Shown: positions 9,744 through 19,280 of the stretch, one piece after another
Layout of the letters: the number at the start of each line of letters is the position of its first letter
How positions within the stretch are numbered: position 1 is the stretch's first letter
Assembly: GCA_004214015.1 (NCBI GenBank)
Contig: SGZE01000005.1
Coordinates: 1-46,069, forward strand
DNA: 46,069 nucleotides
Source of the DNA: Flavobacteriales bacterium
Lineage (GTDB): Bacteria > Bacteroidota > Bacteroidia > Flavobacteriales > Flavobacteriaceae
Direction of reading: 5' to 3'
Program-made: the position numbers and the translations under genes
The notes under the pieces: generated by a model
What the model saw: the letters and a program-made list of their open reading frames with translations, nothing else
Told to the model about the DNA's origin: nothing
Databases searched by the model: none

Positions 9744-10433
9744 CTATTCAATCTTAAGTGCATTAAGAACAGAATAGTCACCAATATTTACTCGTCTAAG
9801 TTCAAATAAATATGATCCAGAATTTAACTTTTCACCATAATCATTTGCTATCGATCTAATATAAGTCCCCTTTGAACATTTTATATGGAATTCAACATAT
9901 GGAGATGAAAAATTAATAATATTAAATTCATGTATTTGAATTTCTCTTTCTTGAATTTCAATTTTTTTATTTTCTCTTGCATATTCATACATTCTTTTTC
10001 CATCTTTTTTAATTGCAGAAAATATTGGCGGTTTCTGCATTTTTTTACCAATAAATTTCTTAGACATATTTTTCAAATCAAGTTCTTCAATGTGATCATA
10101 ATTAAAAACTTCATTTACTTCAGTTTCACCATCGAATGAAGGAGTAGTTTCACCTAGTTTAAATTTCCCTGTATAGGTTTTTAATTGATTTTGATATTCT
10201 GAAATTTTTTTGGTTTGCTTTCCAATACAAATAATTAATAAACCAGTTGCTAATGGATCAAGAGTACCTGCATGACCAACTTTAATTCTCTTAATTTTAA
10301 ACTTTGAAACTAATGATTTTCGGATATATTTTACAACATCAAAAGAAGTCCATTTAAGAGGTTTGTCAACTAATAACATCTTACCGTTTAGGATATCATC
10401 ATGAGTGATTTGATCTAAATCATATTTTACCAT
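9744..10433 (-). CDS. truB: tRNA pseudouridine(55) synthase TruB
   Basis: VDKPLKWTSFDVVKYIR, GHAGTLDPLATGLLIICIGKQTK catalytic Asp motif, CSKGTYIRSIANDYGEKL. Confidence 0.95.
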   Translation of the reverse strand: MVKYDLDQITHDDILNGKMLLVDKPLKWTSFDVVKYIRKSLVSKFKIKRIKVGHAGTLDPLATGLLIICIGKQTKKISEYQNQLKTYTGKFKLGETTPSFDGETEVNEVFNYDHIEELDLKNMSKKFIGKKMQKPPIFSAIKKDGKRMYEYARENKKIEIQEREIQIHEFNIINFSSPYVEFHIKCSKGTYIRSIANDYGEKLNSGSYLFELRRVNIGDYSVLNALKIE

Positions 10434-10660
10434 TACTCTTTATCTCTGTAAAGAATTGAAACTATACACATAATAAAGCCTGATATAACAACTAATGGAG
10501 CTAATCGAATACGTCTAAAACTATATATTTCATTGTTAAAAACATCAGGATTATTAGATCCTCCACCTGACATTAAAAGAAATCCTACCCCTATGATGAG
10601 TATAGATAGAAATAGAATTTGATATCTTTTTTTACTAAATAAAAATTGTTTTTTTTTCAT
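10433..10660 (-). CDS. DUF3098-like small membrane protein
   Basis: 75 aa, two TM segments, LLMSGGGSNNPDVFNNEIYSFRRIRLAPLVVISGF typical of DUF3098 proteins next to ftsX. Confidence 0.8.
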   Translation of the reverse strand: MKKKQFLFSKKRYQILFLSILIIGVGFLLMSGGGSNNPDVFNNEIYSFRRIRLAPLVVISGFIMCIVSILYRDKE

Positions 10661-10664
10661 TGAA

Positions 10665-11531
10665 CTATCTTACAAATTTTAACTTTAAATATCTCTGTGT
10701 TATAAAAAAAGAACTTACGAATGAAGTTGTTATCCCAAAAATAATAATAAAACAACCTAGTATTAATAAATCATTAAACTTTGTAAAAAAATCAATGTCT
10801 TCAATTTGATTGCTTAATTGTATTATTAATATCAATAGTAACAGTATTGAAGCTATAGAAGAGAGAAAGCTAATTTTAATATATGTCCAAATAAAAGGTT
10901 TTCTTATGAACCTTCCTGTTGCTCCTACTAATTGCATAGTCTTAATAATTTCTCTTTTTGAATAAATTGAAATTTTAATAGAGTTATTTATTAAAATGAA
11001 GCTAGTTATAAAAAAGACAATGCTTAAAATAAATATCCATAAACCAATTTTTTCAAAGTTTTTGTTCAATGCATCAACAAGTGGTTTGTCATACTCAACT
11101 TCTTCAATAAAGTCAAAGTTGTTCAAGTTTTTAATAAATTTTTCAATTGAATAAATATCTATCTTGTCACTATATAATTGAACTGAAATAGCATCTAAAA
11201 GAGGATTATATCCTAAGAAACCAACAAATTCTTCTCCTATTTCTTTTGAAAAAATCTCTGCAGCATCTTCCTTAGCTAAATAGGTTATTTCCTTTACATC
11301 ATCATTAAGGTTTAAAAATTTAATTAATTGCTTATTTTCAAATTCTTTAGTTTCATTTTTAAGATAAACATTAACCAAAATATTTTCCTTAAAGTAACTT
11401 TCAACTGATGAAGATTTTAAGTAAATGAATCCGATTAATGATAATGTAAATAATACAACAGTATTTATAAGAAATATTGAAATTAAGTTACTTCTAACTT
11501 TTTTATTTTCTAAATTATTTTTGGCCTTCAA
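10665..11531 (-). CDS. ftsX: cell division permease FtsX
   Basis: FtsX-like topology, ISIYSKREIIKTMQLVGATGRFIRKPF motif; apparent TTG start at 11531. Confidence 0.88.
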   Translation of the reverse strand: MKAKNNLENKKVRSNLISIFLINTVVLFTLSLIGFIYLKSSSVESYFKENILVNVYLKNETKEFENKQLIKFLNLNDDVKEITYLAKEDAAEIFSKEIGEEFVGFLGYNPLLDAISVQLYSDKIDIYSIEKFIKNLNNFDFIEEVEYDKPLVDALNKNFEKIGLWIFILSIVFFITSFILINNSIKISIYSKREIIKTMQLVGATGRFIRKPFIWTYIKISFLSSIASILLLLILIIQLSNQIEDIDFFTKFNDLLILGCFIIIFGITTSFVSSFFITQRYLKLKFVR

Positions 11532-11614
11532 ACTATTGTAAAAGTAATAAACAAATAATAAATTAATTTTTATGTTAATTAAATAAGTTCTTCCTTTGTG
11601 AAAATTAACATTAC

Positions 11615-14425
11615 GTGAATTATAATTTTCTTGAAATAGAGAAAAAATGGCAAGAATTTTGGAAAGAAAACAAAACTTATAAAGTAGGTTTTTCTTCTAA
11701 ACCAAAACTATATGTTCTAGATATGTTTCCTTATCCATCAGGAGCTGGTCTTCATGTTGGACACCCATTAGGATATATTGCAAGTGATATTTATTCAAGA
11801 TATAAAAGACATAATGGATTTAACGTTTTACATCCTCAAGGATACGATTCTTTTGGTTTACCTGCTGAACAATATGCAATTAAAACGGGTCAACATCCAA
11901 AAAAAACAACTTTAGATAATATAACTATGTATAGAAATCAATTAGATAGAATTGGTTTCTCATTTGATTGGTCTAGAGAAATTAGAACTTCAGACCCTAA
12001 CTATTATAAATGGACTCAATGGATATTTGTTTTAATGTTCAATTCTTATTATTGTTCTATTGATGATAAGGCTAAAAATATTGAAAATTTAATAAGCTCA
12101 TTTAATAAAGAAGGTGATAAATTATATAAAGATCAACTTACAGATTTAGGTTACTCTTTTACTCATTTAGAATGGAATGCATTTAATGCTAAAGAAAAGT
12201 CAGAAATCTTAATGAATTTTAGACTTGCATATTTAACTGATGGTGAAGTAAATTGGTGTGAAGAATTAGGAACAGTTTTAGCTAATGATGAAATTATTAA
12301 TGGAGTTAGCGAACGTGGAGGATATCCTGTAACTAAAAGAAAGGTTAAGCACTGGTGTCTTAGGATAAGTGAATATTCTGAAAGACTATTAGGCGGTCTA
12401 GATAAAATTGATTGGCCAGATCCGCTAAAAGAAATGCAAAGAAATTGGATTGGAAAATCCAAAGGTGTTTCTATAAATTTTAAAGTAGAAAATTCAAATA
12501 AATCTATTGAAGTTTTTACTACTAGGCCTGATACAATTTTTGGAGTTTCTTTTTTAACTATAGCACCTGAATATAAAGACATAAAGGATTTATCAGTATC
12601 TAAAAATAAATCTGTTATTGAAGAATATATTAGTGAAGTTTCAAAAAAATCTGAAAGAGATAGGCTGTCAGATGTTAAAACTGTATCAGGTGTTTTTTCA
12701 GGATCTTATGCAATACATCCATTTAATGGAAATAAAGTGCCTATATGGATTTCTGACTATGTTATTGCAAGCTATGGAACTGGTGCTGTAATGGGAGTTC
12801 CTGCTGGTGATCAGAGAGACTTTGATTTTGCTAATAAATTTCAAATAGATATACCTAATATTTTTGAAGATATAGATATATCAAATGCAGCTTTTTCTGA
12901 TAAAACAGGTTTTAAATTAACCAATTCTAAATTTCTTGATGGTAAAGATTATAATGAGTCAATAGAGATAATAATTAATGAAATTGAAAATAAGAATATT
13001 GGAAAATCCAAAATTCAATATAAATTAAGAGATGCTACATTTAGTAGACAAAGATACTGGGGAGAACCAATTCCTATTTATTACAAAGATGGAATTCCAA
13101 AAAATATTGAACTCGATCACCTTCCCTTAAAACTTCCTGAGGTTGATAATTTCTTGCCAACTAAAAATGGTGATTCTCCTCTTGGAAATTCAAAAGCATG
13201 GGCGTGGAATGAAAAGGATAAAAAAGTAACGAATAATGATAATGTAAATGAAGTTGATACTTTTCCAATTGAATTAAATACCATGCCAGGGTGGGCAGGT
13301 AGTTCATGGTATTTTTATAGATATATGGATCCAACTAATAGTGAGAATTTTGTTTCAGAAGAATCCCAAAACTATTGGTCAGATATAGATGTTTATTTTG
13401 GTGGAAGTGAACATGCTACAGGTCACTTGTTATACTCTAGATTTTATCAAAAATTCCTATATGATCTTAATTTGCTAAAAAAAGATGAATATGCAAAGAA
13501 GCTTGTAAATCAGGGTATGATTCTTGGAAATTCAGCATTTATTTTCCGTAAATCAGGAACTTCAGAATATTTATCAAAAAGTCTAATATCTAATATTAAA
13601 GTTGACAAAATTCGAATTGACATAAAGTATGTTGGGGTTGAAGATAAGGTAGATATTGATCTTTTGAAGAAAGAGGATAAAGACTTTAAAGATTCTGTAT
13701 TTATTTCTGAAAATGATATGTTTATATGTGTGCGCGAGCAGGAAAAGATGTCAAAATCAAAATTTAATGTTGTTAATCCAGATGAAATATGTAATCAATA
13801 TGGGGCAGATACTTTGAGAATGTATGAAATGTTCCTTGGTCCAATTGAGCAATCAAAACCATGGGATACAAGAGGAATTTCTGGAGTTCATTCATTTTTA
13901 AAAAAATTCTGGAACTTATTTTTTATAGATGATGAAATAAATTTATCAAGTGATGAACCGTCTAAAGAATCACTTAAATCTCTCCACAAAACAATTAAAA
14001 AAGTATCAGAGGATATAGAAAAACTAAGTCTAAATACTTGTATAAGTTCATTTATGATTTGTATAAATGAATTAAGCTCAATGAACTGTAACAATCGATT
14101 AATACTCAAAGATTTATTAATACTTATTTCCCCTTTTGCTCCACATTTTGCTGAAGAGCTTTGGAGTCAAATAGGCAATTCTAAGTCTATTGTTGAAGAA
14201 AAATATCCTAAGTTTGAAGAAAAATATTTGGTCGAATCAGAAAAGGTTTATCCTGTTTCATTTAATGGTAAAACTAAGTTTACTTTAAATCTTTCATTAG
14301 ATTTAAATCATCAAGAAATTGAAAAAGCAGTTTTATCTAATGAAAAAACTAAATCTATATTAAATAATAACAATCCGAAGAAAATTATAATTGTTCCTGG
14401 TAAAATTATAAATATCGTTATATGA
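11615..14425 (+). CDS. leuS: leucyl-tRNA synthetase (GTG start)
   Basis: MFPYPSGAGLHVGHPLGY (HIGH-type), editing-domain TTRPDTIFG, MSKSKFNVVNPDEI (KMSKS). The GTG at 11615 fits the expected N-terminus NYNFLEIEKKWQ. Confidence 0.96.
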   Translation: MNYNFLEIEKKWQEFWKENKTYKVGFSSKPKLYVLDMFPYPSGAGLHVGHPLGYIASDIYSRYKRHNGFNVLHPQGYDSFGLPAEQYAIKTGQHPKKTTLDNITMYRNQLDRIGFSFDWSREIRTSDPNYYKWTQWIFVLMFNSYYCSIDDKAKNIENLISSFNKEGDKLYKDQLTDLGYSFTHLEWNAFNAKEKSEILMNFRLAYLTDGEVNWCEELGTVLANDEIINGVSERGGYPVTKRKVKHWCLRISEYSERLLGGLDKIDWPDPLKEMQRNWIGKSKGVSINFKVENSNKSIEVFTTRPDTIFGVSFLTIAPEYKDIKDLSVSKNKSVIEEYISEVSKKSERDRLSDVKTVSGVFSGSYAIHPFNGNKVPIWISDYVIASYGTGAVMGVPAGDQRDFDFANKFQIDIPNIFEDIDISNAAFSDKTGFKLTNSKFLDGKDYNESIEIIINEIENKNIGKSKIQYKLRDATFSRQRYWGEPIPIYYKDGIPKNIELDHLPLKLPEVDNFLPTKNGDSPLGNSKAWAWNEKDKKVTNNDNVNEVDTFPIELNTMPGWAGSSWYFYRYMDPTNSENFVSEESQNYWSDIDVYFGGSEHATGHLLYSRFYQKFLYDLNLLKKDEYAKKLVNQGMILGNSAFIFRKSGTSEYLSKSLISNIKVDKIRIDIKYVGVEDKVDIDLLKKEDKDFKDSVFISENDMFICVREQEKMSKSKFNVVNPDEICNQYGADTLRMYEMFLGPIEQSKPWDTRGISGVHSFLKKFWNLFFIDDEINLSSDEPSKESLKSLHKTIKKVSEDIEKLSLNTCISSFMICINELSSMNCNNRLILKDLLILISPFAPHFAEELWSQIGNSKSIVEEKYPKFEEKYLVESEKVYPVSFNGKTKFTLNLSLDLNHQEIEKAVLSNEKTKSILNNNNPKKIIIVPGKIINIVI

Positions 14426-14679
14426 TAGATCCTATATTTGAAGTTATTGGACTATCAGCTGCCTTTCTTACTACTTCAGCATTTATCCCTCAGGTATACA
14501 AAATATACAAAGAAAAAAATGCTGATGGTATTTCTCTAACTATGTACATAATATTGTTTACAGGCGTCATACTTTGGTTTGTTTATGGACTCCTAATTGG
14601 AAGTTTATCGATAATTATAGCTAATGGAGTAACAGCTTTGTTACAATTAAGCATTATTATTTTTAAGTTAAAAAATTGA
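14422..14679 (+). CDS. SemiSWEET-type PQ-loop sugar transporter
   Basis: 85 aa, three TM segments, TSAFIPQVYKIYKEKNADGIS PQ-loop signature; ATGA-type overlap with leuS. Confidence 0.85.
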   Translation: MIDPIFEVIGLSAAFLTTSAFIPQVYKIYKEKNADGISLTMYIILFTGVILWFVYGLLIGSLSIIIANGVTALLQLSIIIFKLKN

Positions 14680-14731
14680 TAATTTTCTTTAATTTATTTA
14701 GACTTATTCTAACTTTACAAAAAATAAAAAT

Positions 14732-15439
14732 ATGTACTTTGGTTACTATGATTTAGACTACTTTTTAATTCTAATACCTATTATTGCATTAAGTTGGTAT
14801 GTCCAACATATGCTTAAATCAAAATTTAAAAAGTTTTCAAAACAAACTTTATCTGCCAATCTCTCAGGTAAAGAAATTGCTGAAAAAATGTTAAGTGATC
14901 ATGGAATTTATGATGTCAAAGTAATCAGTGTTAAAGGTCAGCTTTCAGATCATTACAATCCTCAAAAAAAAACAGTTAATTTAAGCCAAAGTGTTTATAA
15001 TGAAAGAAATTCTGCTGCAGCAGCAGTTGCTGCTCATGAATGTGGGCACGCTGTTCAACATGCAAAAGGATATGAGTGGTTAAAGATGAGATCAATTCTT
15101 GTCCCTATGGTCGGAGTAACAACAAATTTTGCCGGTTGGATGTTAATTGGAGGAGTTATTTTAATGCAATCTGCTCCTCTATTGGGTCAACAAGTAATGA
15201 GTTTAGCTATACTTGGTTTTGCATCTGGTACATTATTTAGCTTAGTTACATTACCTGTTGAATTTGATGCTAGTAAAAGAGCAATTTACTGGCTTGAAAG
15301 AAAGAGAATTGTAAATCAAAGAGAACTTATGCAATCCAAAGAAGCTCTTAACTGGGCAGCAGGGACTTATGTTGTTGCAGCTTTAGCTTCAATTGCTAAT
15401 CTAGTTTATTTATGGCTTAGGTTTGGTCGAAGAAATTAA
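14732..15439 (+). CDS. YugP-like zinc metallopeptidase
   Basis: AAAVAAHECGHAVQHAKGYEWLKMRS (HEXXH-type HECGH), membrane segments, VEFDASKRA motif. Confidence 0.88.
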   Translation: MYFGYYDLDYFLILIPIIALSWYVQHMLKSKFKKFSKQTLSANLSGKEIAEKMLSDHGIYDVKVISVKGQLSDHYNPQKKTVNLSQSVYNERNSAAAAVAAHECGHAVQHAKGYEWLKMRSILVPMVGVTTNFAGWMLIGGVILMQSAPLLGQQVMSLAILGFASGTLFSLVTLPVEFDASKRAIYWLERKRIVNQRELMQSKEALNWAAGTYVVAALASIANLVYLWLRFGRRN

Positions 15440-16170
15440 CCTTTAATATATTTATCAATAGCCATTGCCATTGAAGGAGATACTTCAGTGGGTGCCTTTA
15501 TATCTATCCTTAATCCCATCGATTTTGCAGCCTCTTCTGTTGTATTTCCATAAACAGCAATTAGAGTTTTATTTTGTTCAAAGTCAGGGAAATTTTTAAA
15601 CAATGATTCTATACCTAAAGGGCTAAAAAATACAAGTATATCGTAATAGACATCTCTTAAGTCAGATAAGTCACTTATTACCGTTTTATACAATTGAGCT
15701 CTATCCCAGGAAATTTCAAAAGAATCTAAAGTTTTTATTATCTCAGGATTCAAACTCCCTGATATTGGAGCTAAAAATTTTTCTTTGTTGAATTTAATGA
15801 ATGTAGCCTCTAGATCTTTAAAGTTATTGTTTCCAACATATATTTTTCGTTTTCTGTAAACTACATATTTCTGAAGATAATAAGCTACTGCTTCTGATTG
15901 ACAAAAATATTTTGTTCTATCTGGAACTTTGAACCTCATTTCTTCAGTAATTCTAAAAAAATGATCAACAGAATTTCTACTAGTTAAAATAACATTATGA
16001 AATTTTGAAAAATCAACTCTTTGAGCTCTAACTTCTTTAGCTGTTAAGCCTTCAACATGAATAAACTTTCTAAAATCAATTTTGACTTTATGTTTTCTAG
16101 TTAATGAGGAATATGGGGAATTTTCATTAGTAGGTTTGGGCTGAGAAATTAAAATAGTTTTAATACTCAT
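15436..16170 (-). CDS. hemD: uroporphyrinogen-III synthase
   Basis: HemD-like: ILTSRNSVDHFF, VFFSPLGIESLF, AVYGNTTEEAAKSMGL. Confidence 0.82.
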   Translation of the reverse strand: MSIKTILISQPKPTNENSPYSSLTRKHKVKIDFRKFIHVEGLTAKEVRAQRVDFSKFHNVILTSRNSVDHFFRITEEMRFKVPDRTKYFCQSEAVAYYLQKYVVYRKRKIYVGNNNFKDLEATFIKFNKEKFLAPISGSLNPEIIKTLDSFEISWDRAQLYKTVISDLSDLRDVYYDILVFFSPLGIESLFKNFPDFEQNKTLIAVYGNTTEEAAKSMGLRIDIKAPTEVSPSMAMAIDKYIKG

Positions 16171-16185
16171 AAGAAAAAATTAGGT

Positions 16186-16857
16186 TTATAACAGTATTGA
16201 ATATAACCATAACCAAGGGGCTAGTTTGAACGCACAAAGATACAAAATAAAATACATAACTTCTTTCAGTTCAAATTTTATAATTAAACTAAAATAGTTT
16301 TTAGCTTGAAAAATAAAATGTAATCCAATTAATATTAAAAAAGTATTTTTTAAATAATCAATATCATAAAAAGAATTTAAGTTGTAGAAGGTGAAATTGA
16401 TCAACATCAATATCCCAATAATAATATTTATGATAAAGTTTTTAAAAAAAATAAACTTCAGTTTAGAGGTTAAAAAGATCTCTATAAAATATTTAATGAT
16501 TAAGAATCTTATGAAAACCGCAGCATAAATAAATAAATTAATAGAAAGTAGAGACTTAAATAATTCTTTATCCATTCCTTCTGCCTTTAAAGAGCCATCA
16601 TATATGTAGGCTGATAAGTAAACCATAATTACTCCATTAATAAGATGGTAAAAGAATATATAGAAATAATTGAAATAGTTTATCCTACCATGTAGATTAA
16701 GATCTTCTGGGTTATATAGGAAGAAAATATTAGTAAAGTGATAACTGACACTTCTAAATAAATAAAGTAATTTTGTTTTTTGAAAGACTTGAAACAAATA
16801 AAACACTATTATTAAGACTAATACAAAAACACTGGTTACATCTTGATTACTAATCAT
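16186..16857 (-). CDS. DUF4271-like integral membrane protein
   Basis: Multi-TM protein directly upstream of hemD, a Bacteroidota-conserved arrangement. Confidence 0.7.
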   Translation of the reverse strand: MISNQDVTSVFVLVLIIVFYLFQVFQKTKLLYLFRSVSYHFTNIFFLYNPEDLNLHGRINYFNYFYIFFYHLINGVIMVYLSAYIYDGSLKAEGMDKELFKSLLSINLFIYAAVFIRFLIIKYFIEIFLTSKLKFIFFKNFIINIIIGILMLINFTFYNLNSFYDIDYLKNTFLILIGLHFIFQAKNYFSLIIKFELKEVMYFILYLCAFKLAPWLWLYSILL

Positions 16858-16878
16858 ATTTAATCTTCTTGTAAATCA

Positions 16879-16886
16879 CAAAATTA
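16879..16886 (-). promoter_or_regulatory. Bacteroidota -7-like element TAATTTTG upstream of the DUF4271-hemD unit
   Basis: Exact match to TAnnTTTG, 21 nt before the ORF start in a divergent intergenic region. Confidence 0.5.
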
Positions 16887-16906
16887 TAGAATAACTAGAT
16901 AATAAA

Positions 16907-17632
16907 ATGGAAGACAACAGTTTAATTATCATACCAACCTACAATGAATCTGAAAATATTGAATTAATTATCAATAAAATTCTTCAATTAGATGATTCAA
17001 ATGATATTCTGGTGGTTGATGATAATTCACCTGATGGAACATCAGAAATAGTTTCAGGACTCAAAGATAAGTTTGTAAATAGAATATTTCTTTTAAAAAG
17101 AGATAAGAAATTAGGACTTGGATCAGCATATATAGAAGGTTTTAAATGGGCATTGAAAGAAGAGTATGCGTATATATTTGAAATGGATGCTGATTTATCT
17201 CATAATCCAACTGAAATTAAATATCTGAAAGAGCTTCTTACTGAGAAAAACTATGACGTATCTATTGGTTCTAGATACTTAGAAGGAATAAGTGTTGTAA
17301 ACTGGCCTCTTTCAAGAATTTTTCTCTCCTATTTTGCAAATCTTTATGTTAGAATAATTACTGGAATGAAAATTAAAGACGCAACCTCTGGATTTGTTGG
17401 ATATACTAATAAAGCTTTATTATCTTTAAACTTGGATAATATTAAATTTAATGGATATGCATTTCAAATTGAAATGAAATTCAAATTATGGAAAAAAAAT
17501 TTTAAATTAAAGGAGCATCAAATAGTATTTGTAAATAGAACATTGGGTAAATCAAAAATGAATAAAAATATTATTCTAGAAGCTATTACAGGTGTAATCA
17601 AATTAAAATTAGACTCATTATTTAAAAAATGA
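16907..17632 (+). CDS. polyprenol-phosphate mannosyltransferase-like family 2 glycosyltransferase
   Basis: IIIPTYNESENIELII, VVDDNSPDGTSEIV, FEMDADLSHNPTEI, GSRYLEGISVVNWPLSR. Confidence 0.9.
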   Translation: MEDNSLIIIPTYNESENIELIINKILQLDDSNDILVVDDNSPDGTSEIVSGLKDKFVNRIFLLKRDKKLGLGSAYIEGFKWALKEEYAYIFEMDADLSHNPTEIKYLKELLTEKNYDVSIGSRYLEGISVVNWPLSRIFLSYFANLYVRIITGMKIKDATSGFVGYTNKALLSLNLDNIKFNGYAFQIEMKFKLWKKNFKLKEHQIVFVNRTLGKSKMNKNIILEAITGVIKLKLDSLFKK

Positions 17633-18966
17633 ATAAACTTCTTATAAAAGGTGCTACAATAATTAATGAGGGTGAAAGATCTTTAAAAGACATCTATATT
17701 GAAGGCGAATTTATTAGGAAAATAGAAGAAGGCCTTGAATTCAATAATGATGTTAAAATCATTAATGCAAATGGACTTATAGCAATCCCAGGAATGATTG
17801 ATGATCAAGTACACTTTCGCGAACCTGGTCTTACTCACAAAGGAAATATTAGTACAGAATCTAAAGCAGCAATTGCAGGTGGTGTTACCTCATATATTGA
17901 GATGCCTAATACAATTCCTAATACTACTTCTATTAAAGAGTTTAATAAAAAAATCAAAAACGCCTCAAATAATTCATTTGCTAATTTTTCATTTATGTTT
18001 GGTGGAACAAATGATAACATTGATGAAATAAAAAAAATTGATAAATCAGAAGTAGCAGGTATTAAACTTTTTTTAGGATCCTCAACAGGAAAAATGTTGA
18101 TTGATAATCATCAAGCTATTGAAAATATTTTTAGAAGTACTTCATTGCCAATATCTGCACATTGTGAAGATGAGCAAACTATTAAAGATAACAGTGAATA
18201 TTATTCAAGTTTATATGGTGAGAATATTCCTGTAGAAATTCATCCAAAAATAAGAAGTGAAAAAGCTTGTTTTAAAAGTTCTGATTTTGCAATTAAATTA
18301 GCTAAAAAGACTGGAGCTAGATTAAATGTATTTCATATTTCAACTGCAAAAGAGTTAAATCTGTTTAATAATAAAATTCAATTGAAAGATAAAAAAATTA
18401 CTGCTGAAGTTTGTGCTCATCATTTGTGGTTCACTGACAATGATTATAAAAAATTAGGTCCAAAAATAAAATGGAACCCTGCAATAAAATCTAGAAATGA
18501 TAGAGATTCATTATGGAGCGCAATCAATGATGATAGAGTTGATATTATTGCATCAGATCATGCGCCTCATACTGAAGAAGAAAAGAATAATAAATATTTT
18601 AACTGTCCTTCAGGAGGACCTATGGTTCAACATACAATTTTATCTCTTTTACAAAATTGTGATAATTATGGAGTTTCAATTGAAAAAATTGTAGAAAAAA
18701 TTTCACATAATCCAGCTACAATATTTGAAGTAAATAAAAGAGGATTTTTAAGAGAAGGTTATTATGCAGATGTTGTTCTTATTGATCCAAACTCATCATC
18801 AACAGTAACAAAGGACTCGCTTTTATATAAATGCGGTTGGTCTCCATTTGAGGGGGTGAAGTTTGATAACTCTATTAATACAACTATAGTTAATGGTATA
18901 GTTGCATATACTGAAGGAAAAATAAATTCAACTCCCCAAGGAAAAAAATTAACTTTCAATAGATGA
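17629..18966 (+). CDS. pyrC: dihydroorotase
   Basis: GMIDDQVHFREPGLTHKGNISTESKAAIAGGVTSYIEMPNT metal site; IIASDHAPHTEEEK. Confidence 0.93.
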   Translation: MNKLLIKGATIINEGERSLKDIYIEGEFIRKIEEGLEFNNDVKIINANGLIAIPGMIDDQVHFREPGLTHKGNISTESKAAIAGGVTSYIEMPNTIPNTTSIKEFNKKIKNASNNSFANFSFMFGGTNDNIDEIKKIDKSEVAGIKLFLGSSTGKMLIDNHQAIENIFRSTSLPISAHCEDEQTIKDNSEYYSSLYGENIPVEIHPKIRSEKACFKSSDFAIKLAKKTGARLNVFHISTAKELNLFNNKIQLKDKKITAEVCAHHLWFTDNDYKKLGPKIKWNPAIKSRNDRDSLWSAINDDRVDIIASDHAPHTEEEKNNKYFNCPSGGPMVQHTILSLLQNCDNYGVSIEKIVEKISHNPATIFEVNKRGFLREGYYADVVLIDPNSSSTVTKDSLLYKCGWSPFEGVKFDNSINTTIVNGIVAYTEGKINSTPQGKKLTFNR

Positions 18967-19280
18967 AGAAATACTTGATTTTTCTTATTTTGATATTAGG
19001 ATGTACATCAGATGCTCCAGAAAACCTTATCAGTGAAGAAAAAATGGAAAGTATTATTTTTGATATAATGATTTTAAATGCATCATATAATTATGATCTA
19101 AAAATTGATAATAATTTATTAAGTGATGAATTAATTTATAAAAAGTATGATATAGATAGTTTACAATTTTATGAAAGTGAACTATATTACTCTAAAAATC
19201 CTAAAATTCATTTTAACATTTATTCTAATGTGAAAAAAAGGATTCTAAAATCTATAGATAGTTTAAAGAATATTAAATGA
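18963..19280 (+). CDS. DUF4296-like lipoprotein
   Basis: Lipobox (LIFLILILGC); short protein overlapping pyrC, matches the DUF4296 context. Confidence 0.75.
   Translation: MKKYLIFLILILGCTSDAPENLISEEKMESIIFDIMILNASYNYDLKIDNNLLSDELIYKKYDIDSLQFYESELYYSKNPKIHFNIYSNVKKRILKSIDSLKNIK

Noticed and set aside
11572-11586. Mini-ORF ATG TTA ATT AAA TAA (MLIK*) upstream of leuS as a Leu leader peptide
   Set aside because: Only one Leu codon, no terminator or alternative hairpin; expected by chance in AT-rich DNA.
18762-18959. Short antisense ORFs in the track (e.g. 18762-18959 -, 12163-12582 -, 35735-35971 -)
   Set aside because: They lie fully inside well-supported genes on the other strand and have no recognisable domains.
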